Shown piece by piece: positions 47,247-56,305 of a stretch of 64,000 nt of DNA. Under the pieces are notes generated by a model, which was not told the DNA's origin, ran no database searches, and was given only the letters and a program-made list of their open reading frames with translations. Made by a program: the position numbers and the translations under genes. The DNA comes from Cognataquiflexum aquatile (GTDB lineage Bacteria; Bacteroidota; Bacteroidia; Cytophagales; Cyclobacteriaceae): positions 124,001 through 188,000 of the forward strand of contig NZ_QMIK01000007.1 of NCBI RefSeq assembly GCF_003316845.1, written 5' to 3'. Position 1 is the stretch's first letter. Every line of letters begins with the position of its first letter.

Positions 47247-48643
47247 ACGAGCGCCTCCTTTCCTTTTGGGTATAATGTTTTGGATAAAATCAAAAATGTG
47301 AATACGGCGATAAACCATCCGGGTAAACCAAGGAAGAAAATGTCGATTCCGAATCCCAGATTCAAACCCAGACAGACGGCCAAAGTAATCAGCCAGGTAA
47401 AGAAAGTGGCATTTGAAAAGGAGATGTTTCTATTGTAAGCCATCTCCTGCTGAATTCCGAATTTGGGAGAAAGGTAAAAATCCGCAAATATCACCGCTCC
47501 CATCGGCATCAATACCAAGCCATACAAGGCTACAAAGTCCAAGAGCTTCATCACCAAAGCCGGAAAGCATGCCGCTATAGTTGTTACCGCACCGACCCAA
47601 GCGGTCACTTTCCAGGTTTTCATTTTTGGAAAAACACCCTGCAAAGCCAGTCCTGCACGGTAGATCGTAGGATTGGCAGTGGACCAACCTGCAACCACTA
47701 CGCAAACAGCACCCGCCACACCAGCGGCACCATAGGCTATCGGTCCGGGTGCAAATTCAGTGGAAAAATTGCTGCTTTGAAGAAATGCTGCATATAGAAT
47801 TCCAGAAGAAATCCATGCAATGAAATGGCCTATAAACATCCCTGAAAATGAAAGAAATCCATATTTCCAGGATTTTGCATAGCGGAGAATCGTCAGGTCA
47901 GACATTCCGATGTGCATTGCCATATTGCAAAACCAGGCAAAGAACAGCACATGCCAAAAGGAAAACTTGCTCACGCCCTCCAAAGGAATACCCGTCCAGA
48001 TCACTTTATTGGCAACAGCCCAAAACTCCGAAAAGCGCGTAACTCCAAGTTCCGGCAAAATCGCTAAAGCTGCAGACAAAAAAATCAAAATCATCCAAGG
48101 TGCCGCCACATTCGCAAATCTTGCGACTTGGTTATACCCTTTGATCGCTACCAAAGTGGTCAAAAAACCGATCACCAATACCACCAAAACCCACCCTAAA
48201 GATGTGGGTAACCAGGTTGTGAGCGTCGGCATGGTCAGGTTAAAAGGAATGCCAACTGCTGTCGCTGACACTGCAATCATTGATCCCGCCAAGAAGCAAA
48301 ACATCAGCGCATTCACCACATTGTAGATCGACACCATCTTGTACCCACAAATCCTCTCCAATTGGTAATAAAGCGTCATTCTTTTGGAAGTCGCTATCGG
48401 CGCCGTCATCAGTCCCCAACTCAATACTGCCAAGATATTTCCCAAAATCAATCCCGCAAAAAAATCAAAAGCACCGACGCCGTGCGCAACAAAGAGCGGC
48501 CCGATGACAAATTCCGTTCCGGCGGTATGTTCTCCGGCATACATTCCAAGGAAACTCCGCCAACCTTTCTGTGCGGAAGCGGGAACAGGTTCTCGCTCGT
48601 ATTCATTCACTGCCGGGCCGGTATTTTGGGTTTGTGGGCTCAT
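47243..48643 (-). CDS. NCS1-family permease, probable L-rhamnose transporter
   Basis: This 466-residue protein has about twelve membrane helices and the NCS1 (purine/cytosine permease) pattern: GWRSFLGMYAGEHTAGTEFV, LAVLSWGLMTAPIATSKRMT, MSDLTILRYAKSWKYG, GWSTANPTIYRAGLALQG. NCS1 members usually carry nucleobases or hydantoins. This copy is first in a unit with a small membrane protein and rhamnose isomerase, divergent from rhamnulokinase, and no other transporter is in the locus. I infer rhamnose uptake, driven by an ion gradient, but sequence alone does not prove the substrate. Confidence 0.85.
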   Translation of the reverse strand: MSPQTQNTGPAVNEYEREPVPASAQKGWRSFLGMYAGEHTAGTEFVIGPLFVAHGVGAFDFFAGLILGNILAVLSWGLMTAPIATSKRMTLYYQLERICGYKMVSIYNVVNALMFCFLAGSMIAVSATAVGIPFNLTMPTLTTWLPTSLGWVLVVLVIGFLTTLVAIKGYNQVARFANVAAPWMILIFLSAALAILPELGVTRFSEFWAVANKVIWTGIPLEGVSKFSFWHVLFFAWFCNMAMHIGMSDLTILRYAKSWKYGFLSFSGMFIGHFIAWISSGILYAAFLQSSNFSTEFAPGPIAYGAAGVAGAVCVVVAGWSTANPTIYRAGLALQGVFPKMKTWKVTAWVGAVTTIAACFPALVMKLLDFVALYGLVLMPMGAVIFADFYLSPKFGIQQEMAYNRNISFSNATFFTWLITLAVCLGLNLGFGIDIFFLGLPGWFIAVFTFLILSKTLYPKGKEALV

Positions 48644-48856
48644 AAGATCGGGTTAATCTAGTAAGTAAAAGAATAAAAATCCAGTCGCTATCCTGCACTG
48701 TCCGCACCAAACAAAAATGCAAAATTTTAAATAATTCGAGTTTAAATTGCCTCCTTTTCTTGCCATATTGGGAGAAAATTAACCGAAAACCTCAAACCCA
48801 AAATAACCTGTTGGATCTCTTTTCAATGGGTTAGAATTATCCCTGACGGAAACTTT

Positions 48857-50215
48857 ATGGAAGCCTATCTGATCTTTGATATTGGGAAAACCAACAAAAA
48901 AGCGATCCTCTACAACCCGGACTTTGTAATTCTCGAAGAGTCGAGCATGCACGTGGCAGAGATCCAAGACGATGATGGTTTTCCCTGCGATGACTTGATG
49001 AAGGTCAGCAATTGGGTTTTGGAGGTGACAGAAAATTTCCTTAAGAATCCAAAATACCAGGTCATAGGAATCAACTTTTCGGCTTATGGCGCCAGTTTGG
49101 TACATGTCGATAAAGAAGGAAAGGTCTGTACGCCTTTCTACAATTACCTGAAACCTGTACCTGAATCCATTTGGGAAAAGTTCTTGGCGGAAGAAGAAAA
49201 TCTCCTCCAAAAAACCGCAAGTCCGGCTTTGAGGATGCTCAACAGCGGATTCCAGCTTTATTGGCTGAAGCATGAAAAACCGGAACTTTTCAAAAATATC
49301 CGTTCCAGCTTCCACCTTCCCCAGTACTTTTCTTTTCTATTGACCGGAGAAAAATGGAATGACTATACCGGAGTAGGTTGTCACACCTGTTTTTGGGATT
49401 TTGAGAAAAAGGATTTTGCCCATTGGGTGAAAAAATCCCGGATTGAAAAAATCCTGCCCCCATTTCCTACCGAAACCGGAGTTGACAAAAATCTCTTTGG
49501 CCAAAATGTGAAAATAGGTTTTGGGATGCATGACAGTTCTGCTGCTTTGCTTCCTTACATCCGTTTGATGGACCGGCCTTTTATCCTGATTTCAACAGGA
49601 ACCTGGAGCATTTCCCTGAATCCATTTGATCAGCAAACATTGAGTTCCGAGGAATTGGAAAGCGACTGTCTGAGTTTCTTGCAGCCTGATGGAAGGAAAG
49701 TAAAAGGATCGCGGATTTTCCTTGGAAAGGAATACGAAATGCAAATCAACAGGATTGCCTCCCATTTTGGGGATCCTGTCGAAAGCCTTCAAAAACTGGA
49801 GTTCTCCCAAAAACGGATCATTTCCCTTTTCGCAGCAAACAAAAAAGACGTGTTCAGTCCTATCAGCTTCCAAGGTTCCGGACCAAAAATCAAATGGGAA
49901 GGACGTGAAAATCCTTTGGATGAATTTACAAATGCCGAAGAAGCCTGCCTGCAACTGATGCTCGATCTGGCCAAATGGCAGCAATGCAGCACGGATTTGG
50001 TGTTAGGCAAAAGCGAAGTCACGGATATCATCCTCACGGGAGGATTTACCAAGAACAAAACCTTTTTGGCTTTCCTTCAACTCCTTTATCCAAACAAAAA
50101 AATATACCTCAGTAACCAGCCAAGGGCATCTGCATTGGGGGCTTTACTCGCATTGGACCTAAGCAAATTGAAACAGGACATTCTACGGATCAAGGAATTT
50201 GAAACCGGCTTTTAG
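48857..50215 (+). CDS. rhaB: FGGY-family kinase, probable rhamnulokinase
   Basis: This 452-residue sugar kinase begins with the phosphate-binding loop FDIGKTNKKAILY. It has GINFSAYGASLVHVD, the likely catalytic Asp in GFGMHDSSAALLPY, the second phosphate loop LISTGTWSISLNP and the adenosine segment ILTGGFTKNKTFL. It phosphorylates L-rhamnulose at C1 in the cytoplasm, before the aldolase encoded next. It is divergent from the permease; the 213 bp between them must carry both promoters. Assignment to rhamnulose rests on context. Confidence 0.87.
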   Translation: MEAYLIFDIGKTNKKAILYNPDFVILEESSMHVAEIQDDDGFPCDDLMKVSNWVLEVTENFLKNPKYQVIGINFSAYGASLVHVDKEGKVCTPFYNYLKPVPESIWEKFLAEEENLLQKTASPALRMLNSGFQLYWLKHEKPELFKNIRSSFHLPQYFSFLLTGEKWNDYTGVGCHTCFWDFEKKDFAHWVKKSRIEKILPPFPTETGVDKNLFGQNVKIGFGMHDSSAALLPYIRLMDRPFILISTGTWSISLNPFDQQTLSSEELESDCLSFLQPDGRKVKGSRIFLGKEYEMQINRIASHFGDPVESLQKLEFSQKRIISLFAANKKDVFSPISFQGSGPKIKWEGRENPLDEFTNAEEACLQLMLDLAKWQQCSTDLVLGKSEVTDIILTGGFTKNKTFLAFLQLLYPNKKIYLSNQPRASALGALLALDLSKLKQDILRIKEFETGF

Positions 50216-50227
50216 CTCCATTCTTCC

Positions 50228-50235
50228 TACCTTTG
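50228..50235 (+). promoter_or_regulatory. Candidate -7 promoter element before rhaEW
   Basis: TACCTTTG matches the Bacteroidota primary-sigma -7 consensus TAnnTTTG at every fixed position and lies 78 bp before the rhaEW start. A TTTG 26 bp upstream is slightly too far for the usual -33 element, so support is only partial. Confidence 0.3.
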
Positions 50236-50312
50236 ACATAATTTCCAAGATAGTACAGGACACATTAACAGCTCCAAACAATCAATTTTAACCTATCAAA
50301 ATTGAAACAAAA

Positions 50313-52433
50313 ATGGGAAACAACAGCAAGAAATTTGAGCACGTCAGCTACCTCTGGGATGATGCCAAAGCAGACCAACTGAAGCATGATGAAGTGGCCA
50401 TGCTCATCTACAGGTCCAATATTTTGGGCGCTGACCTGAGAATCACCAACTATGGCGGCGGAAATACAAGTTGCAAAACCATTGAAAAAGACCCGCTGAC
50501 CGGCAATGACGTCCCTGTGATGTGGGTGAAAGGTTCCGGCGGAGATATCGGAACTTTGACCAAAGGCGGCTTGGCTGGCCTGTACCTTGACAGACTGCAT
50601 TCCCTGAAAAAAATATACCGTGGCCTGGAATTCGAAGATGAAATGGTGGAGCTTTTCAACCACTGCATCTACGACCTGAATTCCAAAGCGCCTTCAATTG
50701 ATACGCCTCTGCATTCCTTTTTGCCCTACACCCATATTGACCATTTGCATCCGGATGCACTGATCGCTATCGCGGCCGCAAAGGATGGTGAGAAAATCAT
50801 TCAGGACTTATTTGGCGGAAGCATTGCTTGGGTTCCCTGGCAAAGACCGGGGTTTGACCTCGGCCTGAAACTCGAAGAAGCCATTACAAAAAACCCAAAC
50901 CTCCGGGGAATTGTCCTCGGTCAGCATGGACTTTTTACCTGGGGTGAAACAAGCTACGAATCCTATATCAACAGCCTTGAAGTGATAGAAACCTGCAGCC
51001 AATACCTCCACGCAAATTATGGAAAGGGCAGGCCTGTTTTTGGTGGCACCAAGACTACAACTTCCTTGGACGAAACCCAAAGACGGGATCAGGCTGCGAA
51101 ACTTGCTCCTACACTCCGTGGTCTCTGTTCTTCGGAAGGCTTGATGGTCGGACATTTTACCGATGCCCCTGCTGTGATGGAATTCATCAACAGCGAAGAT
51201 GTCGAACCACTTGCGGCGATGGGTACAAGTTGCCCGGATCATTTTCTCCGTACCAAAATCTGCCCTTTGGTTTTGAATTTGGCACCGGAGGAAGACCTGA
51301 CTGACAAAAGCCTGGTTGAAAAACTGAACAGCCAATTTGAAGGATATCGGGCCAATTATGCCAAATACTACCAAGACCACAAGCATCCAAACAGTCCTGC
51401 CATTCGGGATGCCAATCCTGTAGTCATCATATGGCCGGGAATCGGGATGTTTACTTTTGCTAAAAACAAGCATACAGCACGGGTTGCAGCGGAGTTTTAT
51501 ATCAATGCCATCAACGTCATGAAAGGCGCCGAGGCGATATCGACTTATGTGTCGCTGCCTTTGCAGGAAGCTTTCAATATTGAGTATTGGTTGCTCGAGG
51601 AAGCCAAACTCCAAAGGATGCCTGCCGAAAAACCACTGTCAAGAAAAGTGGCTTTGGTCACCGGAAGTGCAGGAGGTATCGGAAAAGCCATCGCCGAAAA
51701 ATATGCAAAAGAAGGTGCCTGTGTCGTTTTGACTGACATTGACAGCACCAAACTCGCTGCTTCTGTGGCTGAGTTTGAGAAAAAATTTACCAAAGACAAT
51801 GTCATCGGGGTGTACCTTGATGTGACCAAACCTGAAACTTTGAAAGCATGTATCCGGGAAATCTGCCTCAACTATGGCGGTTTGGATATTGTGGTCAACA
51901 ATGCCGGCATCAGCATCAGCCGTTCATTGGAAGAGCATTCCCTGGAAGAGTGGGACAGGTTGTATGACATCTTGGTCAAAGGCCAATTCATCGTCTCCCA
52001 AATGGCCTTTGATGTGCTGAAAAAACAAAACAAAGGCGGAGATATCATCAACATTGTCAGCAAAAACGGGTTGGTAGCGGGTCCAAAAAACGCCGGTTAT
52101 GGTTCTGCCAAAGCCGCCCAACTCCACCTCACCAGATTGATGGCAGCCGAATTGGGTGATTACAAAATCCGCGTCAACTCCATCAATCCCGATGCCGTGA
52201 TCGAAAATTCGTCGATTTGGCAGAGCGGATGGGCAGAAGACAGGTCCAAAGCTTACGGGGTTCCTTTAGAGGATTTACCAAAATTCTACGCAAGCAGGAC
52301 ACTTTTGAAGGAAGAAGTGAGGACAGAGGATATTGCCATGGCGGCCTTTGTCTTTGTGAGTGGCATGCTCAACAAAACCACAGGAAATATGCTGAATGTG
52401 GATGGCGGATTCGCAGCTTCTTTCCCACGATAA
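50313..52433 (+). CDS. rhaEW: Bifunctional rhamnulose-1-phosphate aldolase / L-lactaldehyde dehydrogenase
   Basis: This 706-residue fusion has an N-terminal class II aldolase domain (about 20-430; NYGGGNTSCKT, PLHSFLPYTHIDHLHPDAL with zinc histidines, VLGQHGLFTWGE). It splits rhamnulose 1-phosphate into dihydroxyacetone phosphate and L-lactaldehyde. The C-terminal short-chain dehydrogenase domain (about 445-706; ALVTGSAGGIGKAIAEKY, NNAGIS, catalytic Ser/Tyr/Lys in IVSKNGLVAG and YGSAKAA) oxidises lactaldehyde to L-lactate. The same fusion is known in rhamnose loci of other phyla. It follows the kinase by 97 bp. The lactate it makes can feed lutABC, 3 kb downstream. Confidence 0.92.
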   Translation: MGNNSKKFEHVSYLWDDAKADQLKHDEVAMLIYRSNILGADLRITNYGGGNTSCKTIEKDPLTGNDVPVMWVKGSGGDIGTLTKGGLAGLYLDRLHSLKKIYRGLEFEDEMVELFNHCIYDLNSKAPSIDTPLHSFLPYTHIDHLHPDALIAIAAAKDGEKIIQDLFGGSIAWVPWQRPGFDLGLKLEEAITKNPNLRGIVLGQHGLFTWGETSYESYINSLEVIETCSQYLHANYGKGRPVFGGTKTTTSLDETQRRDQAAKLAPTLRGLCSSEGLMVGHFTDAPAVMEFINSEDVEPLAAMGTSCPDHFLRTKICPLVLNLAPEEDLTDKSLVEKLNSQFEGYRANYAKYYQDHKHPNSPAIRDANPVVIIWPGIGMFTFAKNKHTARVAAEFYINAINVMKGAEAISTYVSLPLQEAFNIEYWLLEEAKLQRMPAEKPLSRKVALVTGSAGGIGKAIAEKYAKEGACVVLTDIDSTKLAASVAEFEKKFTKDNVIGVYLDVTKPETLKACIREICLNYGGLDIVVNNAGISISRSLEEHSLEEWDRLYDILVKGQFIVSQMAFDVLKKQNKGGDIINIVSKNGLVAGPKNAGYGSAKAAQLHLTRLMAAELGDYKIRVNSINPDAVIENSSIWQSGWAEDRSKAYGVPLEDLPKFYASRTLLKEEVRTEDIAMAAFVFVSGMLNKTTGNMLNVDGGFAASFPR

Positions 52434-52787
52434 AAGGGGTATAGTGAAGTGCTGCTTTGCGAGTAATGATTATTTTCTTTTTCAAATGGGACGGAAGACA
52501 GAAGACGGAAGACAGAAAAACCGGACAAGAAAATGTTAAAGCAAGATTTAAGCATTGTATCTGGCACAAAATTATTAATCTCGAAAACTTCAGGAATAGA
52601 CGGCGGAATCCTTTCAGCGCACAAGGCCTGTGCCGGCCTCCCGTAAGTACGGGATCGTCCTCCCCGCCTCGAACAAATGAATTTCAGTTTAAGGTAGGGA
52701 TTCGGTATTTACGGTACTTCCGTCTTCGGTCTTCCGTCTTCCGTCCCGTCTGAATTAGGATAATGAGCCATTTGCAAAGAGGCTGAA
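52434..52787. other. Intergenic region between rhaEW and the GntR regulator
   Basis: This 354-bp region contains the MITE-like element at 52488-52747 and little else. About 50 bp on each side of the element separate it from the flanking genes, and the regulator's start codon lies 41 bp after its right end. No clear promoter box was identified. Confidence 0.5.
52488..52747. mobile_element. Candidate MITE with 37-bp terminal inverted repeats
   Basis: The left arm (52488-52524) starts GGGACGGAAGACAGAAGACG and the right arm (52711-52747), read on the other strand, starts GGGACGGAAGACGGAAGACC; 31 of 37 positions match. The 186-bp interior has no gene but two hairpins, one of them TCCCGTA-AG-TACGGGA. 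No obvious target-site duplication was seen. The arms are themselves made of GAAGACG repeats, so a simple-repeat origin is possible. Confidence 0.5.
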
Positions 52788-53858
52788 ATGAATTCACATT
52801 TACTCCAAAATAACCCAAAAACGACGATGTTCGACAAAATGGACAAAATCAACAACGGGTCCAAAACCCCGAAGTACCAGCAGGTAGTCAACCTGATCTT
52901 GGAAGATATCGAAAGCGGCAGGCTGAAGATCGGAGAGCGGATCTCTTCGATCAACGAGATGAGCTTTGATTTCTTGCTTTCGAGGGATACTGTAGAAAAA
53001 GCATACAACGAACTCAAAGACCGTGGCATCATCACTTCGGTCAAAGGGAAAGGCTTTTATGTGAGTTCGACCAATACTTCCAACAAACTCAAAGTCCTGC
53101 TCCTATTCAACAAGCTCAGTTCCTATAAGAAAATCATCTACTATTCGGTCTTGGAAACCCTTGGGGATAAAGCCACCGTGGACATCCATGTCCATCATTA
53201 CAACAAGTCGATGGTGCAGGAACTGCTCGAAAGGAATATGGGAAAATACCATTACTATGTGCTTGCTCCACATTTTTATGATGAAGATTCCCACCTGATG
53301 GACTCTTATGACATTGCACGGCAGTTTCCCGAAAACAAACTGCTGATTATGGACCGGGCTGTCAAAGGCCACGAAAATGAATTTCCCGGTGTGTATCAGG
53401 ATTTTGAAAAGGATATTTTCCACGCCTTGGAAGATGGGATCGAGCACCTGAAAAAATACCAAAAACTCAAACTCGTCTATCCGCGGGGACTAATGTATCC
53501 ACCTGAAATTGTGGATGGGTTTAAGAAATTCTGCTTCTACTACAATTTTGACAATGTAATCTTGGACGGTATCGACGCCGAACCACTGTACGAAGGCGAT
53601 GTCTATATCACATTGGCGGAGACGGACCTGGTGAATGTCGTCAAGAAATGCCGGGAACAAGGTTTGGAATTGGGAAAAGCAGTGGGGTTGATTTCTTATA
53701 ATGACACGCCGCTAAAAGAGATTTTGGCGGATGGCATCACGACGATCTCCACGGATTTTGAGCATATGGGAAAAAGGATTGCAGAACTGATTTTGGGAAA
53801 AACCACCGAAAAAGTCTCCAAAAATCCATTTAAGATGACAGTGAGGAAGACGTTGTGA
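52788..53858 (+). CDS. GntR-family regulator with LacI-like sensor domain
   Basis: This 356-residue protein has an N-terminal GntR winged helix (about 28-95: PKYQQVVNLILEDIESGRLK, ERISSINEMS, LSRDTVEKAYNELKDRGIIT, GKGFYV). A periplasmic-binding-protein-like effector domain of the LacI/GalR kind (about 100-350) follows, ending GITTISTDFEHMGKRIAELI. Its place directly after rhaEW suggests that it senses rhamnose or a rhamnose intermediate and controls this locus. No operator could be identified with confidence. A start 13 codons later (MFDKMDKINNG) is also possible. Confidence 0.87.
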   Translation: MNSHLLQNNPKTTMFDKMDKINNGSKTPKYQQVVNLILEDIESGRLKIGERISSINEMSFDFLLSRDTVEKAYNELKDRGIITSVKGKGFYVSSTNTSNKLKVLLLFNKLSSYKKIIYYSVLETLGDKATVDIHVHHYNKSMVQELLERNMGKYHYYVLAPHFYDEDSHLMDSYDIARQFPENKLLIMDRAVKGHENEFPGVYQDFEKDIFHALEDGIEHLKKYQKLKLVYPRGLMYPPEIVDGFKKFCFYYNFDNVILDGIDAEPLYEGDVYITLAETDLVNVVKKCREQGLELGKAVGLISYNDTPLKEILADGITTISTDFEHMGKRIAELILGKTTEKVSKNPFKMTVRKTL

Positions 53859-53880
53859 AGTTGAAATCAGATTTTTAAAA

Positions 53881-53904
53881 CATCTGAACTTAAAAAGTCA
53901 GATG
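53881..53904. terminator. Probable terminator between converging genes
   Basis: CATCTGAACTT and AAGTCAGATG pair over ten positions with one bulged A and a short A-rich loop. On the minus strand the hairpin is followed by TTTTAAAAAT. It overlaps the last codon of the propeller fragment ending at 53890 and lies 23 bp after the regulator stop. Confidence 0.45.
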
Positions 53905-54468
53905 CTTTAACAAATAATTATTTGATTCAACCACCTTATAAATCCCATACCGGATAAAGTCCTCTTCCACATCAGGATTGATCAATTGGATCAAAAGTCT
54001 GTTGCCAGGTAAAGCCATGGTTACTTTTCCATTTGTTGGAAGTGGAATATCAGCGCTTATTTGCTTTGTCCCATCAAACAAAATGAGTCTGTGGTACGCA
54101 GGATCTTGAAAATGATGATAAGTAGGATCGTCCGCTTTCTTACTTTCATAAGTACCATATTCTATTCCCCGGATATAATCGAGAACAATCATTCCACCAT
54201 CAAGCAGGAATAATTTGCTGTTTTTAGGACTTAAACTGGTTCTTCCATAACCTTGGAAATCACTCTCTGTAATCAGACTCTTGTTGAGCATATTGAACTC
54301 ACCATGGTTAATCTTTATTCTTGACTCCAACTTCCGGGAAGTCAAATCATAAATAGTGATTTCATTGTCCAAATTCGTTGTCAAAAAAAGCTTCTTTTTC
54401 TTTGGGTCAATTTTGTAAATAATTGAATGAAGATTATTTATTGTCGATTTATCGAATTTCTTATTCAT
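53890..54468 (-). pseudogene. 6-bladed beta-propeller protein, C-terminal part (split gene)
   Basis: This 192-residue frame reads as the C-terminal half of a Bacteroidota propeller protein. KIDPKKKKLFLTTNLDNEIT, LESRIKINHGEF and NSKLFLLDGGMIVLDYIRG are blade-like, but there is no signal peptide. It overlaps the preceding frame by four bases (ATGA). Without export it could not match the exported N-terminal half, so the two frames are best read as one gene with a one-base shift at about 54466. Alternatively they are two coupled chains or a sequencing error. Confidence 0.6.
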
Positions 54469-55064
54469 GGACCTATGGCGGGGGACATTTTGTACAACTC
54501 CTCTTTCTCTACCTCATAAATTTCAATCAAATCAGAACTGTTTTCCCTATCAGGCCTGGTAGAATTTGTACCTGAGGGAGTGGTGATAAATGACAAACTT
54601 GATTGGGATTGATTTTGGTAGAAATAGGGAAAAAATTCCATTCTCCCATAAATATGCATTTTTGTACCCGACAGATAGCGGATCTTGTTTTTGACATTTA
54701 ACTTTTGGTCATATAGAAAAAGCTGATAAGGAGTCTGAAGCCAAATGTCACCTTCTTCTGTAAAAGCCATGGCATTAAATGCAGCCGAGGATTGATTAGG
54801 TCCTTCTCCTACCAAAACTTTATTGATGATAAAATCTCCTTGTTCGTCTATCAGGACTATCCTCGTCCCTTTAGAATCGGAAATGTACCCCAGGTAAAGC
54901 TTGCTTTCAGGATGATAATCCACGATTACAACCGGTAGCAAGGAGTTGATTTTAAACTCTTCCACTTTCTCTAATTGGTATTGGGAAAATGAATCTGTTG
55001 GCAAAAAGAGCATTGATAAAGAAAAAACAAATGCCAGCGATAGTTTTTGGGTTATTGTTGCCAT
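54465..55064 (-). pseudogene. 6-bladed beta-propeller protein, N-terminal part (split gene)
   Basis: This 199-residue frame has a signal peptide (LAFVFSLSMLFLPTDSFSQ) and the first blades of a propeller (YHPESKLYLGYISDSKGTRI, EEGDIWLQTPYQLFLYDQKL, KNKIRYLSGTKMHIYG). It stops soon after EEELYKMSPAIGP, where the continuing propeller sequence is found in the other frame. The gene lies on the opposite strand between the rhamnose regulator and lutA and is AT-rich compared with both. A related intact propeller lipoprotein is at 59329. Confidence 0.6.
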
Positions 55065-55187
55065 GGTCTTGGGAAAATAAATGGTTGAAAAGTGTTTGGA
55101 TAAGTTGTATAACGATCTAAAATAAGTTTAGGTTATTTTTTCTGAGAAAGATTTCGGACAGACATTTCAACTATTTTTGGGGTTGCC

Positions 55188-55247
55188 ATCGAAATTTTAG
55201 GCCTAATATTTAGATTGTAATCGAAAAATTAGGCGTATTTTTTCGAT
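55188..55247. repeat. Two 32-bp spaced direct repeats, second forming a hairpin
   Basis: ATCGAAATTTTAGGCCTA begins at 55188 and ATCGAAAAATTAGGCGTA at 55220, 32 bp apart. The second copy is also the left arm of a hairpin: ATCGAAAAA (55220-55228) pairs with TTTTTCGAT (55239-55247). A regulatory role for lutA or the divergent propeller gene is possible but unproven. Confidence 0.45.
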
Positions 55248-55491
55248 TAGGGGAAAAGGAAATCCCACTTTCAAACCATTCTTATATCTAAAAACCCTAC
55301 ACTACAGGATATTTTATTAATCAGACTTTTTGAGATTGAGAATTCAAAATTTAAACTCAGTTTCCATGTTTGTTTTTGGTGATATTGGTGGATACTTGTG
55401 GTTATTTTTGGATATTGGTGAGGTTCAAATTTCCCTCATGGCTAAATCTCCAATTTGCTTGAGTATATCAGGTTAGTATCCATCAATATCT

Positions 55492-55511
55492 ATCCCGATA
55501 GCTATCGGGAT
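55492..55511. repeat. Perfect 20-bp palindrome
   Basis: ATCCCGATAGCTATCGGGAT is a perfect palindrome, 35 bp before the lutA start codon. I recall this palindrome as a common scattered intergenic repeat in Cytophagales-type genomes. Its position so close to lutA could also affect leader structure. Confidence 0.65.
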
Positions 55512-55546
55512 CAATAAATATCTTTCCTAAGTATCGAATTGAAAAA

Positions 55547-56305
55547 ATGCCCGAGAATAAAAAACATATAGGCCTCTTCATCCCCTGCTACGTTGATCAG
55601 TTTTATCCCAATGTGGCGATTGCGACTTTGGAATTGCTGGAGAAATTGGGTTGCAAGGTGACATACCCTATGGGTCAGACCTGTTGCGGGCAGCCCATGG
55701 CCAATGCGGGGTATGAACGGGATACAATTGCCACGACCAAGCATTTTATCAGGATTTTCAAAGACTTTGATTACGTCGTGGCCCCATCAGGTAGCTGTAT
55801 CCTGCACGTCAAAGAACATGCGCCTGCCATCTCAGGAATGGAAAAAGAACAATCCGAACTTCATGACAAGACTTTTGAACTGACGGAGTTTTTGACTGAT
55901 ATATTGAAAATTGGGAACATCAAAGGAAGCTTTCCCCACAGAGTCGGCTTCCATGCCTCCTGTCATGGGCAACGGGGTTTGAGGCTTTCGTCCTCAAGTG
56001 AATTACACCAAACTCCTTTCAACAAAGCGAAGCAATTGATGTCCAATCTGGAAGGATTGGAATGGGTGGAATTGGAAAGGAAAGATGAATGCTGTGGTTT
56101 TGGAGGCACATTTGCGGTAAGCGAAGAAGCCCTTTCCATCCAAATGGGCAAAGACAGGTTGGCCGACCACCAAGCACAACATGTTGAAATCCTGACCGGA
56201 GGCGACATGTCCTGTATCATGCATTTGCAGGGAATCGCCAAACGAAACGGAAATCCGATCCAGTTTAAGCATATCGCCGAAATCCTAAACGAAGCCTTCT
56301 CATGA
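55547..56305 (+). CDS. lutA: L-lactate utilisation protein LutA (YkgE), Fe-S subunit
   Basis: This 252-residue protein has two cysteine-rich CCG-type domains: LFIPCYVDQFYP with GQTCCGQPMANAGY, and GFHASCHGQRGLR with DECCGFGGTFAV. These ligate iron-sulfur clusters. It is the electron-transfer subunit of the LutABC lactate dehydrogenase that oxidises L-lactate to pyruvate. The stop overlaps the lutB start (ATGA). Its placement next to rhamnose genes that make L-lactate explains its presence here. Confidence 0.93.
   Translation: MPENKKHIGLFIPCYVDQFYPNVAIATLELLEKLGCKVTYPMGQTCCGQPMANAGYERDTIATTKHFIRIFKDFDYVVAPSGSCILHVKEHAPAISGMEKEQSELHDKTFELTEFLTDILKIGNIKGSFPHRVGFHASCHGQRGLRLSSSSELHQTPFNKAKQLMSNLEGLEWVELERKDECCGFGGTFAVSEEALSIQMGKDRLADHQAQHVEILTGGDMSCIMHLQGIAKRNGNPIQFKHIAEILNEAFS

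Larger units (their letters stand above)
55065..55546. other. Intergenic region upstream of lutA with repeats
   Basis: This 482-bp AT-rich region between the divergent propeller gene and lutA contains the phased direct repeat at 55188-55247 and the palindrome at 55492-55511. The stretch 55330-55440 holds imperfect GATATTGGTG units. No gene was recognised on either strand. Confidence 0.5.
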
